Shown piece after piece: positions 11,366 through 21,538 of a stretch of DNA of 64,000 nt (position 1 is the stretch's first letter; every line of letters begins with the position of its first letter). The stretch is from contig NZ_JACVON010000002.1 of NCBI RefSeq assembly GCF_018882385.1, forward strand, positions 372,001 to 436,000, given 5' to 3'. This DNA is from Polynucleobacter sp. 30F-ANTBAC. GTDB taxonomy: Bacteria; Pseudomonadota; Gammaproteobacteria; Burkholderiales; Burkholderiaceae. Made by a program: the position numbers and the translations under genes. The notes under the pieces are model-generated. The model was not told the DNA's origin, did no database searches, and was given only the letters and a program-made list of their open reading frames with translations.

Positions 11366-11396
11366 AAATAAAGGCGCTTTAAGCGCCTTTATTTTT
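11366..11396. terminator. Bidirectional terminator between uvrD and the BPSS1780-type gene
   Basis: A 13-bp near-perfect palindrome (AATAAAGGCGCTT / AAGCGCCTTTATT) with A/T tracts on both sides, between convergent genes; it can end transcription in either direction. Confidence 0.85.
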
Positions 11397-11424
11397 CTTG
11401 ATGATCAGTAGCTGATCAGTATTT

Positions 11425-12219
11425 TTAGTTAACAGATTGTTCTGTGGGCTCAGCGAGTTCTTTATTGAAGCAAGCCTTCCAAGTGGCAAAGAATGAGCAG
11501 TACATCACCGTTAAGGCTGCCATTGAATACGGTGGAATAAGGAATGGAATCGCAACTCTTAGACCGATTCCATCTAAGAAGGCTTCAATTAAAAAAGGTA
11601 CGACAACAATGAAAACTGCCCAAATCAACAAATAGAAAATAAAAGCAGCGCGATTTGACCAGCAAGCTACCCAGCTTGAGAATAAAGCCTGAGCAACAGA
11701 CATTTTTTCCCAAACAATTAAGACCGGTGCAAACCACATCACCATGGCAACAGGTATATATAACAAAACACCCACACCAAGACCAAAGTAGAGATCTTTG
11801 ACTTCTCGGATGGTTGGAGGATTCTGTTCTGTTAGAAGAGGAATTAGTTGTTGAAAATCAATAAAAGCACTGGCAATGAGACTGAGAATTAGAACCAAGA
11901 ATGCGTAAATTGTGCCAAGACCTAAAAGGTTTTTTCGAATAACAGGACCATGCTCTCTTAAGCCTACCAAATAAATCGTAGGAAACACACGCTCTCCACG
12001 AATCACTCTTTGGCAAGCAGTCATGAATCCTACTGTTAAAGCTGGAGTCAATAGAAGAACCAGAAATACACCAAATACCGGAATTAAGATCGCAAACTGC
12101 GCAATGAAGATATAAAGAAAAACCAACATCAAGAACGTTAAAGGATTCTTTTTAAATAACCATAAGCCTTGTCGAATCCATAAATACCCGTCGGTGGCTT
12201 TTGTTTGATTAAGTAGCAT
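11425..12219 (-). CDS. BPSS1780-type integral membrane protein of unknown function
   Basis: A 264-residue protein with about six membrane helices. It opens with a conserved cytoplasmic-looking segment (GYLWIRQGLWLFKKNP) and a first helical hairpin, the layout of the BPSS1780 family seen in Burkholderiales. No catalytic motif is visible and the function is unknown. It lies 14 bp downstream of thrB on the same strand, so it is probably in the DUF2782-thrB transcript. Confidence 0.7.
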   Translation of the reverse strand: MLLNQTKATDGYLWIRQGLWLFKKNPLTFLMLVFLYIFIAQFAILIPVFGVFLVLLLTPALTVGFMTACQRVIRGERVFPTIYLVGLREHGPVIRKNLLGLGTIYAFLVLILSLIASAFIDFQQLIPLLTEQNPPTIREVKDLYFGLGVGVLLYIPVAMVMWFAPVLIVWEKMSVAQALFSSWVACWSNRAAFIFYLLIWAVFIVVVPFLIEAFLDGIGLRVAIPFLIPPYSMAALTVMYCSFFATWKACFNKELAEPTEQSVN

Positions 12220-12233
12220 AGATGTCGTTTAAT

Positions 12234-13232
12234 TTATTTCTTGAGATTAATTGGCGTAATGTTAGTAGGATACTCTCGACGCAATTTTAGAATTCTCTCA
12301 AAATGTGTAGGGTCATGTGGCGTCAACATTTCTGCTTCTCGCGGAAGGTAAAAGTCCCACAGTCTTGAAATCCAAAATCTTAAAGCTGCTGCTCGCAACA
12401 TCATGGGCCAAGATTCTATTTCAACATGATTGAGTGGGCGTACAGCTTGATAGTGTTCAAGTAATCCGTTAGCTCGAGGCGAATCCAACTTACCTGTCTG
12501 AAGATCAATACACCAGTCATTCACAGTAACCGCTAGATCAAACAACCATTTATCGTTACCAGCGAAATAAAAATCAAAGAAGCCGCCTAATTGGTCTTTG
12601 CCGCTGGAGTTATCAAATAAAACATTGTCTCTAAATAAATCACAATGACTTGGGCCCTCAGGCAGTTGAGCGTAATCGGCACTGTTAAAGAAATGAGTTT
12701 GTTCCTGAAGCTCAGTTGTGATCAATGCCTTTTGGGCATCACTCAGGTGCTCTAAGACCTTAGGAATAGTTTCTTGCCACCAAGGTAGGCTTCGTAAATT
12801 AGGTTGTGACAAGTGAAAGTCCTGACCAGCAAGGTGCATGCGTGCCAGCATATGGCCGACAGCTTCGCAGTGCACTGGCTCAGGATTTAATCGAGATGCG
12901 CCTGTTAGTCTTGAAACAATGGTCGCAGGTTTGCCATTGATGAAGCCCAGAATATTTTTTTGTTGATCTCTAACGGGGGCGGGTACCGTGATCCCTTTCA
13001 GAGCTAAGTGCTCCATCAATTCCAAGTAGTAAGGTAACTGCTCCTGAGATAGGCGTTCAAACAAGGTAAGAACATATTCTTCACGAGTACCATTTTTATC
13101 AATACTTAGAAAAAAATTAGAGTTCTCGATGCCGGAGCTGATACCTTTGATTTCGATGGCTTTGCCAAGCTGGTAGTTTTGATCTAACCAAACGTTGACT
13201 TCATCCAAGCTAACGGGAGTAAAGACGGCCAT
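12234..13232 (-). CDS. thrB: Homoserine kinase (APH-fold type)
   Basis: A 332-residue protein of the aminoglycoside-phosphotransferase fold. It shows the type II ThrB pattern: N-terminal [12 protein letters not shown] nucleotide loop, catalytic loop [13 protein letters not shown], and a metal-binding GFFDFYFAG. It phosphorylates homoserine in threonine biosynthesis. This type is unrelated to the GHMP-type ThrB of E. coli and is usual in beta- and pseudomonad proteobacteria. It lies 6 bp after the DUF2782 gene, an arrangement also known next to polA in Pseudomonas. Confidence 0.9.
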   Translation of the reverse strand: MAVFTPVSLDEVNVWLDQNYQLGKAIEIKGISSGIENSNFFLSIDKNGTREEYVLTLFERLSQEQLPYYLELMEHLALKGITVPAPVRDQQKNILGFINGKPATIVSRLTGASRLNPEPVHCEAVGHMLARMHLAGQDFHLSQPNLRSLPWWQETIPKVLEHLSDAQKALITTELQEQTHFFNSADYAQLPEGPSHCDLFRDNVLFDNSSGKDQLGGFFDFYFAGNDKWLFDLAVTVNDWCIDLQTGKLDSPRANGLLEHYQAVRPLNHVEIESWPMMLRAAALRFWISRLWDFYLPREAEMLTPHDPTHFERILKLRREYPTNITPINLKK

Positions 13233-13238
13233 AGTGGT

Positions 13239-13643
13239 TTAAAAGGGCATTCGGATAGTGGGAACGCGGATCATGTCTTGTTCACGCTTAGGATTACTTG
13301 AGTCATTTGGAGCTGTCATTTCATACGTGCCAAGGGCGCCTTCCACAACAACTTCGGTTGGCTTACCACTTTCCTTATATTCTTTAATACTCGTGCCATC
13401 AGCTTCTTTGTGTTCAAAACTTGGCTTTTTTGGGGCAGCTTTACCAGTTTCTGCATTATTTTTAACCGCATTGCTGATTGGTTGCTCATTGATCTTTTTT
13501 AATTCTTCAGCACTTAATGCCTGCGCTCCTTGAGCGCTAAGTCCTTGTGATGAAAGGATAAAAATTGAAAATGTGGCTGTTAAAGCGAGCTTAAATGAGA
13601 GATTTTTGGCGCTCATAAATGAAGAAAGTGTGTAAGTAGTCAT
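13239..13643 (-). CDS. Exported DUF2782-like protein
   Basis: About 134 residues with a signal peptide (hydrophobic LALTATFSIFILSSQGLSA) and a small C-terminal domain containing TSIKEYKESGKPTEVVVEGAL and YEMTAP. This resembles the DUF2782 proteins found between polA and thrB in other proteobacteria. The function is unknown and it should be periplasmic. Starts at 13643 (MTTYTLSS) or 13616 (MSAKNLSF) are both possible; neither has a clear ribosome binding site. The gene is divergent from polA with about 20 bp between the chosen starts. Confidence 0.65.
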   Translation of the reverse strand: MTTYTLSSFMSAKNLSFKLALTATFSIFILSSQGLSAQGAQALSAEELKKINEQPISNAVKNNAETGKAAPKKPSFEHKEADGTSIKEYKESGKPTEVVVEGALGTYEMTAPNDSSNPKREQDMIRVPTIRMPF

Positions 13644-13664
13644 GCTTAATTGTACGATTGTGGG

Positions 13665-16460
13665 ATGTCTACACATCGCCTTTTGCTAGTTGACGGTTCT
13701 AGCTACCTTTACCGTGCCTTTCATGCCATGCCAGATTTACGCAATCCGCAAGGATTTCCGACCGGTGCTATTCAGGGTATGGTCAACATGATGAGGCGCG
13801 CTCGGACGGAGTTAGACGCTGATCATATCGCTTGTGTATTTGATGCTAAGGGTAAAACTTTCAGAGATGAAATGTACCCTGAGTACAAAGCGAATCGCTC
13901 CTCGATGCCTGAAGACTTGGCGATGCAGATTGAAGCCATTCACAAAGTTGTTAAAGCTATGGGTTGGCCCGTGTTATCCGTGTCAGGGATTGAGGCAGAT
14001 GATGTGATTGGTACTTTAGCTAAGCAAGCCAAAGCCCAGAACTGGACTGTTCTGATCTCAACTGGAGATAAAGATCTGGCTCAGTTGGTGGAGCCTGGCA
14101 TTAGTTTGATCAATACCATGACAGAGGAACGTTTAGACACGGATGGTGTTTTAAACAAGTTTGGTGTTTTACCGGAAAGAATTGTGGATTACTTATCCAT
14201 CATGGGTGATACGGTGGATAACGTTCCCGGTGTCCCCAAAGCGGGCCCTAAAACAGCTGTGAAATGGTTAAATGAATTTGGTACTTTAGATGAGTTAATG
14301 AAACGCTCTTCCGAGGTGAAGGGTGTTGTTGGTGAAAATTTAAGAGCCAGTTTGGATTGGTTGCCAAAGGCTCGTGAGTTGGTGACAGTCAAAATTGATT
14401 GTGATCTTTCTGAGCATCTTATTGGATTGCACGACTTGCATGCCAAAGGAGAGGATAAAGAAACTTTAAGAGAGCTATTTACAGAGTTTGGATTTAAATC
14501 TTTATTACGTGATTTGGATCGATCCAGTGGTAGTTCGACTCCAGCTTCTTCGAAGGCCGCTGTTGATAAAAAGCCTCAAGCGGATAGCGCTGCCACCTCT
14601 CAGTCAGTGGCTACGGGAGATCAGTTAGGTTTTGTGGCGGATCAACCTCAAGAGGTGCTTGCAAGGCATTACAGCTGCATCACTAAAGAAGCAGACTTTA
14701 AGTTGTGGCTGCAAAAAATTCAGGAGTCTTCCTTAACGTGTATTGATACCGAAACCACAGGTTTGGATGCCTTACGCGTGAGTTTGGTCGGCATTTCATT
14801 AGCTGTTGCTCCCGGAGAGGCTTGTTACATTCCTCTAGCTCACACCACTAATGAAGATCAGCTAGAAAAGGCGTGGGTCCTCGATCAACTAAAACCTTGG
14901 TTAGAGGGCGAGCAATACAAAAAACTTGGTCAAAACCTAAAATACGACACTCATATTTTTGCCAATGAGGGTATCGTCCTTAAGGGTGTTGAGCATGACA
15001 CCCTCTTGCAGTCGTATGTGCTTGAATCGCATCGTAGCCATGATATGGATAGTTTGGCACAAAGGCACTTGGGTGAAAAAACGACGACTTACGAAGAAGT
15101 TTGTGGCAAAGGTGTGCACCAAATTACATTTGACCAAGTTAATTTAGAAACGGCTACTAACTACGCAGCCGAAGATGCAGATATCACTTTGCGACTGCAT
15201 CACGCTATGTATCCTGCGATTGCAGCGGATGCTAAGCTTTTAAAAATCTACCGTGATATTGAGATGCCTGCGATGCATGCTTTGGGTGTGATGGAGCGAA
15301 ACGGTATTTTGATTGATGTGCCTAAATTGGCAGCTCAAGCTCAAGTGGTGGGTCAACGCTTGCTTGAACTGGAAAAGCAGATCCATGAATTGGCAGGGCA
15401 GCCTTTTAATATACAGTCACCCAAGCAAATTGCAGAAATACTTTTCGGTAAATTAGAGTTACCAGTTATTAAGAAGACGCCTTTGGGTGCTCCTTCGACC
15501 GATGAAGAAGTATTGCAAAAGCTTGCTGAAAATTACCCGCTTCCAGCACGTATTTTGGATTACAGAAGTTTGGCTAAGCTGCAATCCACTTACATTGAAA
15601 AATTGCCAAGAATGGTGAATCCAACAACAGGCAGAGTGCATACGAGTTACTCTCAGGCAGTTGCTGTGACGGGACGCTTGGCCTCTAGTGATCCTAATTT
15701 GCAAAATATTCCAGTGCGCACAGAAGAGGGGCGCAAGATTAGAGAAGCATTTATTGCAAAGCCTGGTGCGGTGATGGTTTCTGCTGACTATTCGCAAATT
15801 GAATTAAGGATCATGGCGCACATTGCGGAGGACGAAAGTCTACTTAAAGCTTTTGCTGCTGGTGAAGATATTCATAAAGCTACTGCTGCTGAAATGTTCC
15901 ATGTCGACCTCAAAGAAGTCACCTCAGAACAACGTCGTTACGCCAAGGTCATTAACTTTGGTTTGATTTATGGCATGAGTGCCTTTGGTTTGGCCGGTAA
16001 TCTTGGTATCGAGAGATCCGCTGCGCAGCAATACATTGATACCTACTTTGCAAGATATCCTGGCGTTGCCGACTATATGGCTCAAACACGTGTTTCTGCC
16101 AAAGAATTGGGTTATGTGGAGACGGTATTTGGGCGCCGTTTGTGGTTACCCGAGATTAGGAGTGCGAACGGCATGAGGCGTCAAGGTGCAGAGCGTGCAG
16201 CGATCAATGCGCCGATGCAAGGCACTGCGGCAGACTTGATTAAATTGGCCATGATTGCGGTTCAGGTCTGGATTGAGCAAGAGAAGCTTGCTACAAGAAT
16301 GCTGTTACAAGTTCACGATGAATTGGTTTTAGAAGTGCCGCAAGATGAACTTGAATTGGTTAAGCAAAATCTACCTCGATTAATGACCGAAGTGGCCCAG
16401 TTAAAGGTACCATTGCTGGTGGAAGTGGGTGTAGGAGCTAATTGGGAAGAAGCTCATTAA
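13665..16460 (+). CDS. polA: DNA polymerase I
   Basis: A 931-residue three-domain enzyme. The 5' nuclease domain begins LLLVDGSSYLYRAFHAM. The 3'-5' exonuclease motif DTETTGLD near residue 360 retains the metal-binding DxE, so proofreading is probably intact. The polymerase domain has motif A (SADYSQIELRIMAHI) near residue 705 and motif C (VHDELVLEV) near residue 883. It fills gaps in repair and replaces Okazaki primers. The start chosen is ATG 13665 (MSTHRLLLVDGSS), which matches the family N-terminus. Confidence 0.97.
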   Translation: MSTHRLLLVDGSSYLYRAFHAMPDLRNPQGFPTGAIQGMVNMMRRARTELDADHIACVFDAKGKTFRDEMYPEYKANRSSMPEDLAMQIEAIHKVVKAMGWPVLSVSGIEADDVIGTLAKQAKAQNWTVLISTGDKDLAQLVEPGISLINTMTEERLDTDGVLNKFGVLPERIVDYLSIMGDTVDNVPGVPKAGPKTAVKWLNEFGTLDELMKRSSEVKGVVGENLRASLDWLPKARELVTVKIDCDLSEHLIGLHDLHAKGEDKETLRELFTEFGFKSLLRDLDRSSGSSTPASSKAAVDKKPQADSAATSQSVATGDQLGFVADQPQEVLARHYSCITKEADFKLWLQKIQESSLTCIDTETTGLDALRVSLVGISLAVAPGEACYIPLAHTTNEDQLEKAWVLDQLKPWLEGEQYKKLGQNLKYDTHIFANEGIVLKGVEHDTLLQSYVLESHRSHDMDSLAQRHLGEKTTTYEEVCGKGVHQITFDQVNLETATNYAAEDADITLRLHHAMYPAIAADAKLLKIYRDIEMPAMHALGVMERNGILIDVPKLAAQAQVVGQRLLELEKQIHELAGQPFNIQSPKQIAEILFGKLELPVIKKTPLGAPSTDEEVLQKLAENYPLPARILDYRSLAKLQSTYIEKLPRMVNPTTGRVHTSYSQAVAVTGRLASSDPNLQNIPVRTEEGRKIREAFIAKPGAVMVSADYSQIELRIMAHIAEDESLLKAFAAGEDIHKATAAEMFHVDLKEVTSEQRRYAKVINFGLIYGMSAFGLAGNLGIERSAAQQYIDTYFARYPGVADYMAQTRVSAKELGYVETVFGRRLWLPEIRSANGMRRQGAERAAINAPMQGTAADLIKLAMIAVQVWIEQEKLATRMLLQVHDELVLEVPQDELELVKQNLPRLMTEVAQLKVPLLVEVGVGANWEEAH

Positions 16461-16607
16461 TTGAGATTAAGACAGTTAAATGAAAAAATAAGTAATAAAT
16501 TTAGATAATGAAGTAAATCAATAAAACCACATAAAAAATAAAAAGTGGCAAGTATTAGATAATTTGCAAAAGCAGACTAACTTATAACTGAACGAATGGA
16601 GATGACT

Positions 16608-17513
16608 ATGGATAAAAACTTAATCAAAGAAGCTCAATCTTTAATCAACCCTTCTGCAACCAATCGCCGCGATTTTTTGAAATCTGCTGCTGTCACGTCA
16701 ATGGGTGTCGGTTATGTTGCTGCCGCTGAGCCTGTGATGGCTCAAGCCATTAAAACTGACTTTGAAGGCATTGCAGCCCAAGATGTTGAGTTCACTGTTC
16801 AGGGTTTCTCAGTTCCTGCTTATGTCGCCAGACCCAAAACAACACCTAAGAATGGTTTGCCTGTTGTGATTGTGGCTAGTGAGATTTTTGGTGTTCATGA
16901 ATACATTGCTGATGTGGCAAGACGTTTTGCTAAGCAAGGTTATCTGGCGATTGCGCCAGAGTTTTTTGCTCGTGCTGGTGACCCTAATACTTTGGGGACT
17001 ATGGCTGAAATTTTAAAAGAGATCGTTGGTAAAACATCGGATGATCAAGTTTTAGCGGATGTTCAGGGAGCTATTGATTGGGCTGCTAAAAATGGTGGCG
17101 ATGTGAAGCGTGTCGGTATTACAGGTTTCTGTTGGGGTGGTCGTGTGACATGGTTGTCCAGTGCTAAATTACCTCAGGTCAGAGCGGGTGTTGCATGGTA
17201 CGGTCGTTTGGTAGGTGATAAAACACCGAACAGCCCAAGTCATCCGATTGATCATGCGGCAGAGATGAAGGCGCCAGTATTGGGCCTCTATGGAGCAGCT
17301 GATACAGGTATTTCATTGGAGAGTGTGGAGCTCATGAAGCAAGCGCTAGCAGCAGCTAAAAATAACAAAGCTGCACAAGCCAGCACGTTTGAGGTTTATC
17401 CAGATGCTCCGCATGCGTTCCATGCTGACTATCGAGCGACCTATCGTGAGGGCCCTGCTAAGGATGGTTGGGCGAAATGTTTGGCTTGGTTTAAGCAGCA
17501 AGGAGTTGTATGA
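16608..17513 (+). CDS. Tat-exported dienelactone hydrolase family protein
   Basis: A 301-residue alpha/beta hydrolase. A twin-arginine signal (NRRDFLKSAAV) lies near residue 20, ahead of a hydrophobic stretch and an AQA-type cleavage region, so the protein should be exported folded to the periplasm. The nucleophile elbow is GFCWGG (cysteine nucleophile, as in dienelactone hydrolase) and the catalytic histidine lies in APHAFH. Substrate unknown. The ATG at 16608 follows a GGAG ribosome binding site at good spacing; two earlier ATGs at 16596 and 16602 are also in frame. Its stop overlaps the ZIP start. Confidence 0.85.
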   Translation: MDKNLIKEAQSLINPSATNRRDFLKSAAVTSMGVGYVAAAEPVMAQAIKTDFEGIAAQDVEFTVQGFSVPAYVARPKTTPKNGLPVVIVASEIFGVHEYIADVARRFAKQGYLAIAPEFFARAGDPNTLGTMAEILKEIVGKTSDDQVLADVQGAIDWAAKNGGDVKRVGITGFCWGGRVTWLSSAKLPQVRAGVAWYGRLVGDKTPNSPSHPIDHAAEMKAPVLGLYGAADTGISLESVELMKQALAAAKNNKAAQASTFEVYPDAPHAFHADYRATYREGPAKDGWAKCLAWFKQQGVV

Positions 17514-18298
17514 CCTTACTTTGGATTATCTTGGCCACAACGGCGGCTGGGATATTGAGTATTGCAGCGGCAGCTAGTCTGTCACTCACCATTTTGTCGC
17601 GTATGGTCGACAAAATGGTTAGTTTATCCGTTGGGGTTTTATTAGCAACGGCGTTGTTACATTCATTACCCGAGGCTTTCACTTCGCATGATGTGGATAT
17701 CCCATCCTTATTTATTGCTTTGATGGCTGGTCTGCTTGGATTTTTTGTCTTGGAAAAAGCAGCCTTATTAAGGCATAGCCACCACCATGAGCACGATGGT
17801 CATGGTCATCATCATGGTCACGATGCTGAGTCGGCTGGGAAGAGTGGCTTGGTGATCCTATTGGGTGATAGTTTGCATAACTTTGCTGATGGCATCTTGA
17901 TCGCAGCAGCATTCTTGATTGATCCACAAATTGGTATTTTGACGGCTGTCGCGATTGCTCTTCATGAGATTCCACAAGAAGTAGGCGACTTCATTGTTTT
18001 ATTAAATGCAGGATTCTCAAAAGCACGTGCTTTACTTTACAACCTCATTTCCAGTTTGATGGCAGTGGTTGGTGGTGTTCTAGGCTATTTCTTCTTGGAT
18101 GCAGCAGAAGTATTAATCCCTTATGTCATCGTCCTTGCATCAAGTAGCTTTATATACATTGCTGTAAGTGACTTGATGCCACAAATGCACAAAAGACCCA
18201 AACTTAAAGAGTCAATTGAGCAAGTTGCCTTGATTCTTTTAGGAGTTTTATTAGTTCTTGCTATCTCAGAGTTAACCCACGTGGGACATGCACACTAA
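17510..18298 (+). CDS. ZIP-family divalent metal transporter
   Basis: A 262-residue membrane protein with about eight helices. The cytoplasmic loop between helices 3 and 4 is rich in histidine (about 12 His between residues 85 and 106), a metal-sensing feature of ZIP proteins. The paired metal-binding helices carry HNFADGI and HEIPQE. Probably imports zinc or iron across the inner membrane. The ATG overlaps the hydrolase stop (ATGA), so the two are translationally coupled. The gene is convergent with sseA, only 10 bp apart. Confidence 0.92.
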   Translation: MTLLWIILATTAAGILSIAAAASLSLTILSRMVDKMVSLSVGVLLATALLHSLPEAFTSHDVDIPSLFIALMAGLLGFFVLEKAALLRHSHHHEHDGHGHHHGHDAESAGKSGLVILLGDSLHNFADGILIAAAFLIDPQIGILTAVAIALHEIPQEVGDFIVLLNAGFSKARALLYNLISSLMAVVGGVLGYFFLDAAEVLIPYVIVLASSSFIYIAVSDLMPQMHKRPKLKESIEQVALILLGVLLVLAISELTHVGHAH

Positions 18299-18308
18299 AA
18301 AGCCAGGG

Positions 18309-19145
18309 TTATTTCTCTATTGGTCGGTTGGGGTTTGCACACCACTCACTCCAACTACCTGCATAAATAGATGAGCCCTTCAGGCCAATCAATTCCATCA
18401 CAAACAAGTTATGACAGGCTGTAATGCCTGAGCCACATTGATGCACCACTTTTTCGCTAGCAATTTGATTAAGTAGGGTGTTGTATTCTTTTTTAAGGGT
18501 TGCGATATCTTTAAACTCCCCGTTGGGCTCTAGGTTGTCTCTGAAGCAGCGATTGATGGCACCGGGAATATGCCCGCCCACCGGGTCCAGAACTTCATTC
18601 TGACCATGGAAGCGATCGTTAGCGCGGGCATCCAAAATAGTAAATTGTGGGCTGGTGATGTTTTTTTCAACTTCCTCAACCAAAACTAAATTTTGATAGT
18701 TTTGAAGTTTTGTCTCAGGTGCTGCGACTCTTAAGTTTTCATGAGTTTCTGTAGCGTACTCAGCGCGAAGCCAAGCTGGGTAACCACCATTTAATAAAAA
18801 GATATTTTTTTGTCCAACTGTTTGCAACATCCACCAAAGACGCACAGCAAATGTTCCGCCTTGGTTGTCATAAATGACTATTTTTTTTGCTGGTGTGATG
18901 CCTAATTCCGCATATGTTTTTTGCCACTGTTCGATCGAGGGTAGAGGGTGTCTGCCATTTTGACCATTCTTTTGGCTTGCTAAATCATGGTCGGTATCGA
19001 CAAAAATAGCTTTAGGGATATGACCTTCTAGGTAGGATTGATAACCCACCTCTGGATTGACTAAATCAAATCGGCAGTCGAATAGTAAAAAATCTTCGTC
19101 ACCATCAAGCCATTGTTTTAATTCGCTCGCACTGATAAGAGACAT
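18309..19145 (-). CDS. sseA: 3-mercaptopyruvate/thiosulfate-type sulfurtransferase
   Basis: A 278-residue protein with two rhodanese domains. The C-terminal active-site loop is HQCGSGITACHN with the catalytic Cys at residue 237; the CGSG[IV]TA form is typical of 3-mercaptopyruvate sulfurtransferase rather than thiosulfate rhodanese. It transfers sulfane sulfur to acceptors such as cyanide or thioredoxin. It lies 9 bp after the Rieske oxygenase gene on the same strand. Confidence 0.85.
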   Translation of the reverse strand: MSLISASELKQWLDGDEDFLLFDCRFDLVNPEVGYQSYLEGHIPKAIFVDTDHDLASQKNGQNGRHPLPSIEQWQKTYAELGITPAKKIVIYDNQGGTFAVRLWWMLQTVGQKNIFLLNGGYPAWLRAEYATETHENLRVAAPETKLQNYQNLVLVEEVEKNITSPQFTILDARANDRFHGQNEVLDPVGGHIPGAINRCFRDNLEPNGEFKDIATLKKEYNTLLNQIASEKVVHQCGSGITACHNLFVMELIGLKGSSIYAGSWSEWCANPNRPIEK

Positions 19146-19154
19146 ACCAATCCT

Positions 19155-20264
19155 TTATTGAGATGATTCGTAAGACATCACTTTTCTATACCACTCATGG
19201 AAGTGTTGCATGCCATCTTCCATGGGGCTTTGATATGGACCAACTTCGTTAACACCGCGCTCGAGCAATGCTTTTCGACCAGCATCCATGCGTTCGGCGA
19301 TTTCATCATCTTCGACGCAGGTCTCCATGTAGGCAGCTCTTTCTGCTTCTATGAATTCACGTTCAAATAAAGCAAGTTCTTCTGGGTAGTAGAACTCAAC
19401 GATGTTGCGAGTTTTATTGGGGCCCATTGGTTGTAGCGTTGAGACGCACAGAACTCCTGGGTACCACTCCACCATGATGTTAGGGTAGTAGGTAAGCCAG
19501 ATCGCACCGTGTTTAGGCACTTGACCTTGATGGTGTCTTAAAACAGCTTCATGCCAGCGCTGATAAGTTGCTGAGCCTGCTTGTTGCAAACCTTTGTGGA
19601 TGCCAACTGTTTGAACGCTGTACCAATCGCTAAATTGCCACTCTAAATCTTCACAAGAAACAAATTTACCAAGACCAGGGTGGAAAGGAACGACGTGGTA
19701 GTCCTCTAAGTAAACCTCAATGAAAGTCTTCCAGTTGTAATTGCACTCATGAACTTCGACATGGTCTAAAACATAACCAGAAAAATCCAAATCTTTTGAA
19801 ACACCCATGCTTTGCAAGTCTTTATGCACATCGCGAGGGCCTTCAAAAAGCAGACCTTGCCAGTTTTGCAAGGGGCTTTTACCCAAGTTTAAGCAGGGTT
19901 GTTCATCAAAGTGAGGTGCGCCAAGTAATGTGCCATCTGTTTTGTAAGTCCAGCGATGAAGGGGGCAAACAATATTTTCAACATGGCCTTTGCCATTTAG
20001 CATAATGGCTTGGCGATGACGGCAGACATTCGACAAAAGTTCAATGCCTTCGGAATTTCTAACTAAAACACGCCCTTCGTTTTCGGACCTTAAAGTTTGA
20101 TAGTCGCCAATCTCTGGCACCATGAGTTCGTGACCAACATAGCCAGGTCCTTGCTTAAAAAGCAATTCGATTTCACGTGCGTACAGCTCAGCATCAAAGT
20201 ATGCTGATACTGGTAGTTGTAGTTTGGATGGCGCAAGATTCTGCGCGGCAGCCAGATTAGTCAT
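19155..20264 (-). CDS. Rieske non-heme iron oxygenase, alpha subunit
   Basis: A 369-residue oxygenase. The Rieske [2Fe-2S] site is C-x-H (CRHR) and C-x2-H (CPLH) near residues 85-105. The mononuclear iron site is DYHVVPFH (D-x-H-x4-H) preceded by NWKTFIEVYLE, as in aromatic-ring hydroxylases and related demethylases. The substrate cannot be deduced, and no reductase or beta subunit is adjacent. The ATG at 20264 follows GGGAAGA and is preferred over the ATG three codons upstream. Probably co-transcribed with sseA. Confidence 0.87.
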   Translation of the reverse strand: MTNLAAAQNLAPSKLQLPVSAYFDAELYAREIELLFKQGPGYVGHELMVPEIGDYQTLRSENEGRVLVRNSEGIELLSNVCRHRQAIMLNGKGHVENIVCPLHRWTYKTDGTLLGAPHFDEQPCLNLGKSPLQNWQGLLFEGPRDVHKDLQSMGVSKDLDFSGYVLDHVEVHECNYNWKTFIEVYLEDYHVVPFHPGLGKFVSCEDLEWQFSDWYSVQTVGIHKGLQQAGSATYQRWHEAVLRHHQGQVPKHGAIWLTYYPNIMVEWYPGVLCVSTLQPMGPNKTRNIVEFYYPEELALFEREFIEAERAAYMETCVEDDEIAERMDAGRKALLERGVNEVGPYQSPMEDGMQHFHEWYRKVMSYESSQ

Positions 20265-20417
20265 TCTTCCCACCCCGAAAAAAAGTCAGCCGAAGCTAAG
20301 CGGAACAACCAATCCAACCATCGACAGGTCGATATTGGAAAGGAAAATTGATTATACCCATGCCTAAAGCCTTAAAATCTCTTGGTAAATTGTTTTCGAT
20401 CAAATTAAAGGGGTTTT

Positions 20418-20636
20418 ATGCCTAAAAAATCAGCTTCCGAAGCAACAACTGTTGATCCGCAACTTCGTTACGAAGAGGCTGTTGCTGAGTTGGAGGGGCT
20501 TATTGCCAAGATGGAGTCAGGCAAACTCTCTTTAGAGGACACCTTGGGCGCTTACAAGCGCGGTGCGGAGTTGCTTAAGCATTGCCAACAGGTTCTTGAG
20601 CAGGTCGAGCAACAAGTAAAAACATTTCAAGGTTAA
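20418..20636 (+). CDS. xseB: Exodeoxyribonuclease VII small subunit
   Basis: A 72-residue helical protein with the XseB pattern: RYEEAVAELEGLIAKMESG, then LSLEDTLGAYKRGAELLKHC. It binds XseA to form the single-strand exonuclease. The ribosome binding site AAAGGGG lies just before the ATG. It is first in an xseB-ispA-dxs operon, a common arrangement in proteobacteria. Confidence 0.93.
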   Translation: MPKKSASEATTVDPQLRYEEAVAELEGLIAKMESGKLSLEDTLGAYKRGAELLKHCQQVLEQVEQQVKTFQG

Positions 20637-20638
20637 TT

Positions 20639-21538
20639 TTGACATTTGAGCCACATAACGCAGCTTGGCTAGAGCAGTCCACCCAACGAGTGGATCAAGC
20701 CATTGCGGATTCTTTCCGGCATTTAGCACTCAAGGCTGGCGGCTTAAAAGAGGCCATGATCTACGCAGCTACAGGAGGCGGCAAGAGAATTCGCCCTCTA
20801 TTGGTGTATGCCACTGCTAGCCTTTCAGGTAAGCCGTTAGACCAAATTCCAGGTATTGATGCTTGTGCCGTTGCTGTGGAGTTATTTCACACTTACTCAT
20901 TAGTTCATGATGACATGCCGTGCATGGATGATGACGATTTGCGTCGCGGACGTGCCACGGTTCACAAGGTCTATAACGAATCAACCGCCTTATTGGTTGG
21001 TGATGCTCTGCAATCCATGGCATTTAGCTTGATTGCTGACAGTGCGCTCAATGATCGCCAAAAAGTTACGGTGATCTCTCATCTTGCTCAATCAGGTGGA
21101 TTGGATGGTATGGCGGGTGGTCAAGCAATTGATTTGGAGAGTGTTGGCAAACCTCTTAGTAGAGATAGTTTAGAGACCATGCATCGCCTTAAAACCGGGG
21201 CCTTGCTTCGAAGTTCCGTACAAATGGGCGGCGTGGTTGCTGAACTTAGTCAACCAGATTTGCTGAAGTTAGATGAGTTTGCTAGTTCTTTGGGTCTTTT
21301 GTTCCAGGTCGTAGATGATATTTTGGATGCTAGCTCGGATAGTCAAACATTGGGTAAAACCGCTGGCAAAGACGCTGCAGCTAACAAGCCAACCTTTGTT
21401 TCTTTAATGGGTTTGACAGATGCCAAAGCATTTTCTGAGAAGTTATATGACGATGCCATAGCGAGTCTTAGCGTTTGGGGTGAAAATGCTCAATTGTTAA
21501 GATTGATAGCTCATAAAGTACAGCACAGAGAAAGTTAA
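20639..21538 (+). CDS. ispA: Farnesyl diphosphate synthase (polyprenyl synthetase)
   Basis: A 299-residue all-helical prenyltransferase. The first Asp-rich motif is [10 protein letters not shown] near residue 92 and the second is DDILD near residue 226; [10 protein letters not shown] precedes them. It condenses IPP with DMAPP and GPP to give FPP. Translation probably starts at TTG 20639, 2 bp after the xseB stop. The stop overlaps the dxs ATG. Confidence 0.93.
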   Translation: MTFEPHNAAWLEQSTQRVDQAIADSFRHLALKAGGLKEAMIYAATGGGKRIRPLLVYATASLSGKPLDQIPGIDACAVAVELFHTYSLVHDDMPCMDDDDLRRGRATVHKVYNESTALLVGDALQSMAFSLIADSALNDRQKVTVISHLAQSGGLDGMAGGQAIDLESVGKPLSRDSLETMHRLKTGALLRSSVQMGGVVAELSQPDLLKLDEFASSLGLLFQVVDDILDASSDSQTLGKTAGKDAAANKPTFVSLMGLTDAKAFSEKLYDDAIASLSVWGENAQLLRLIAHKVQHRES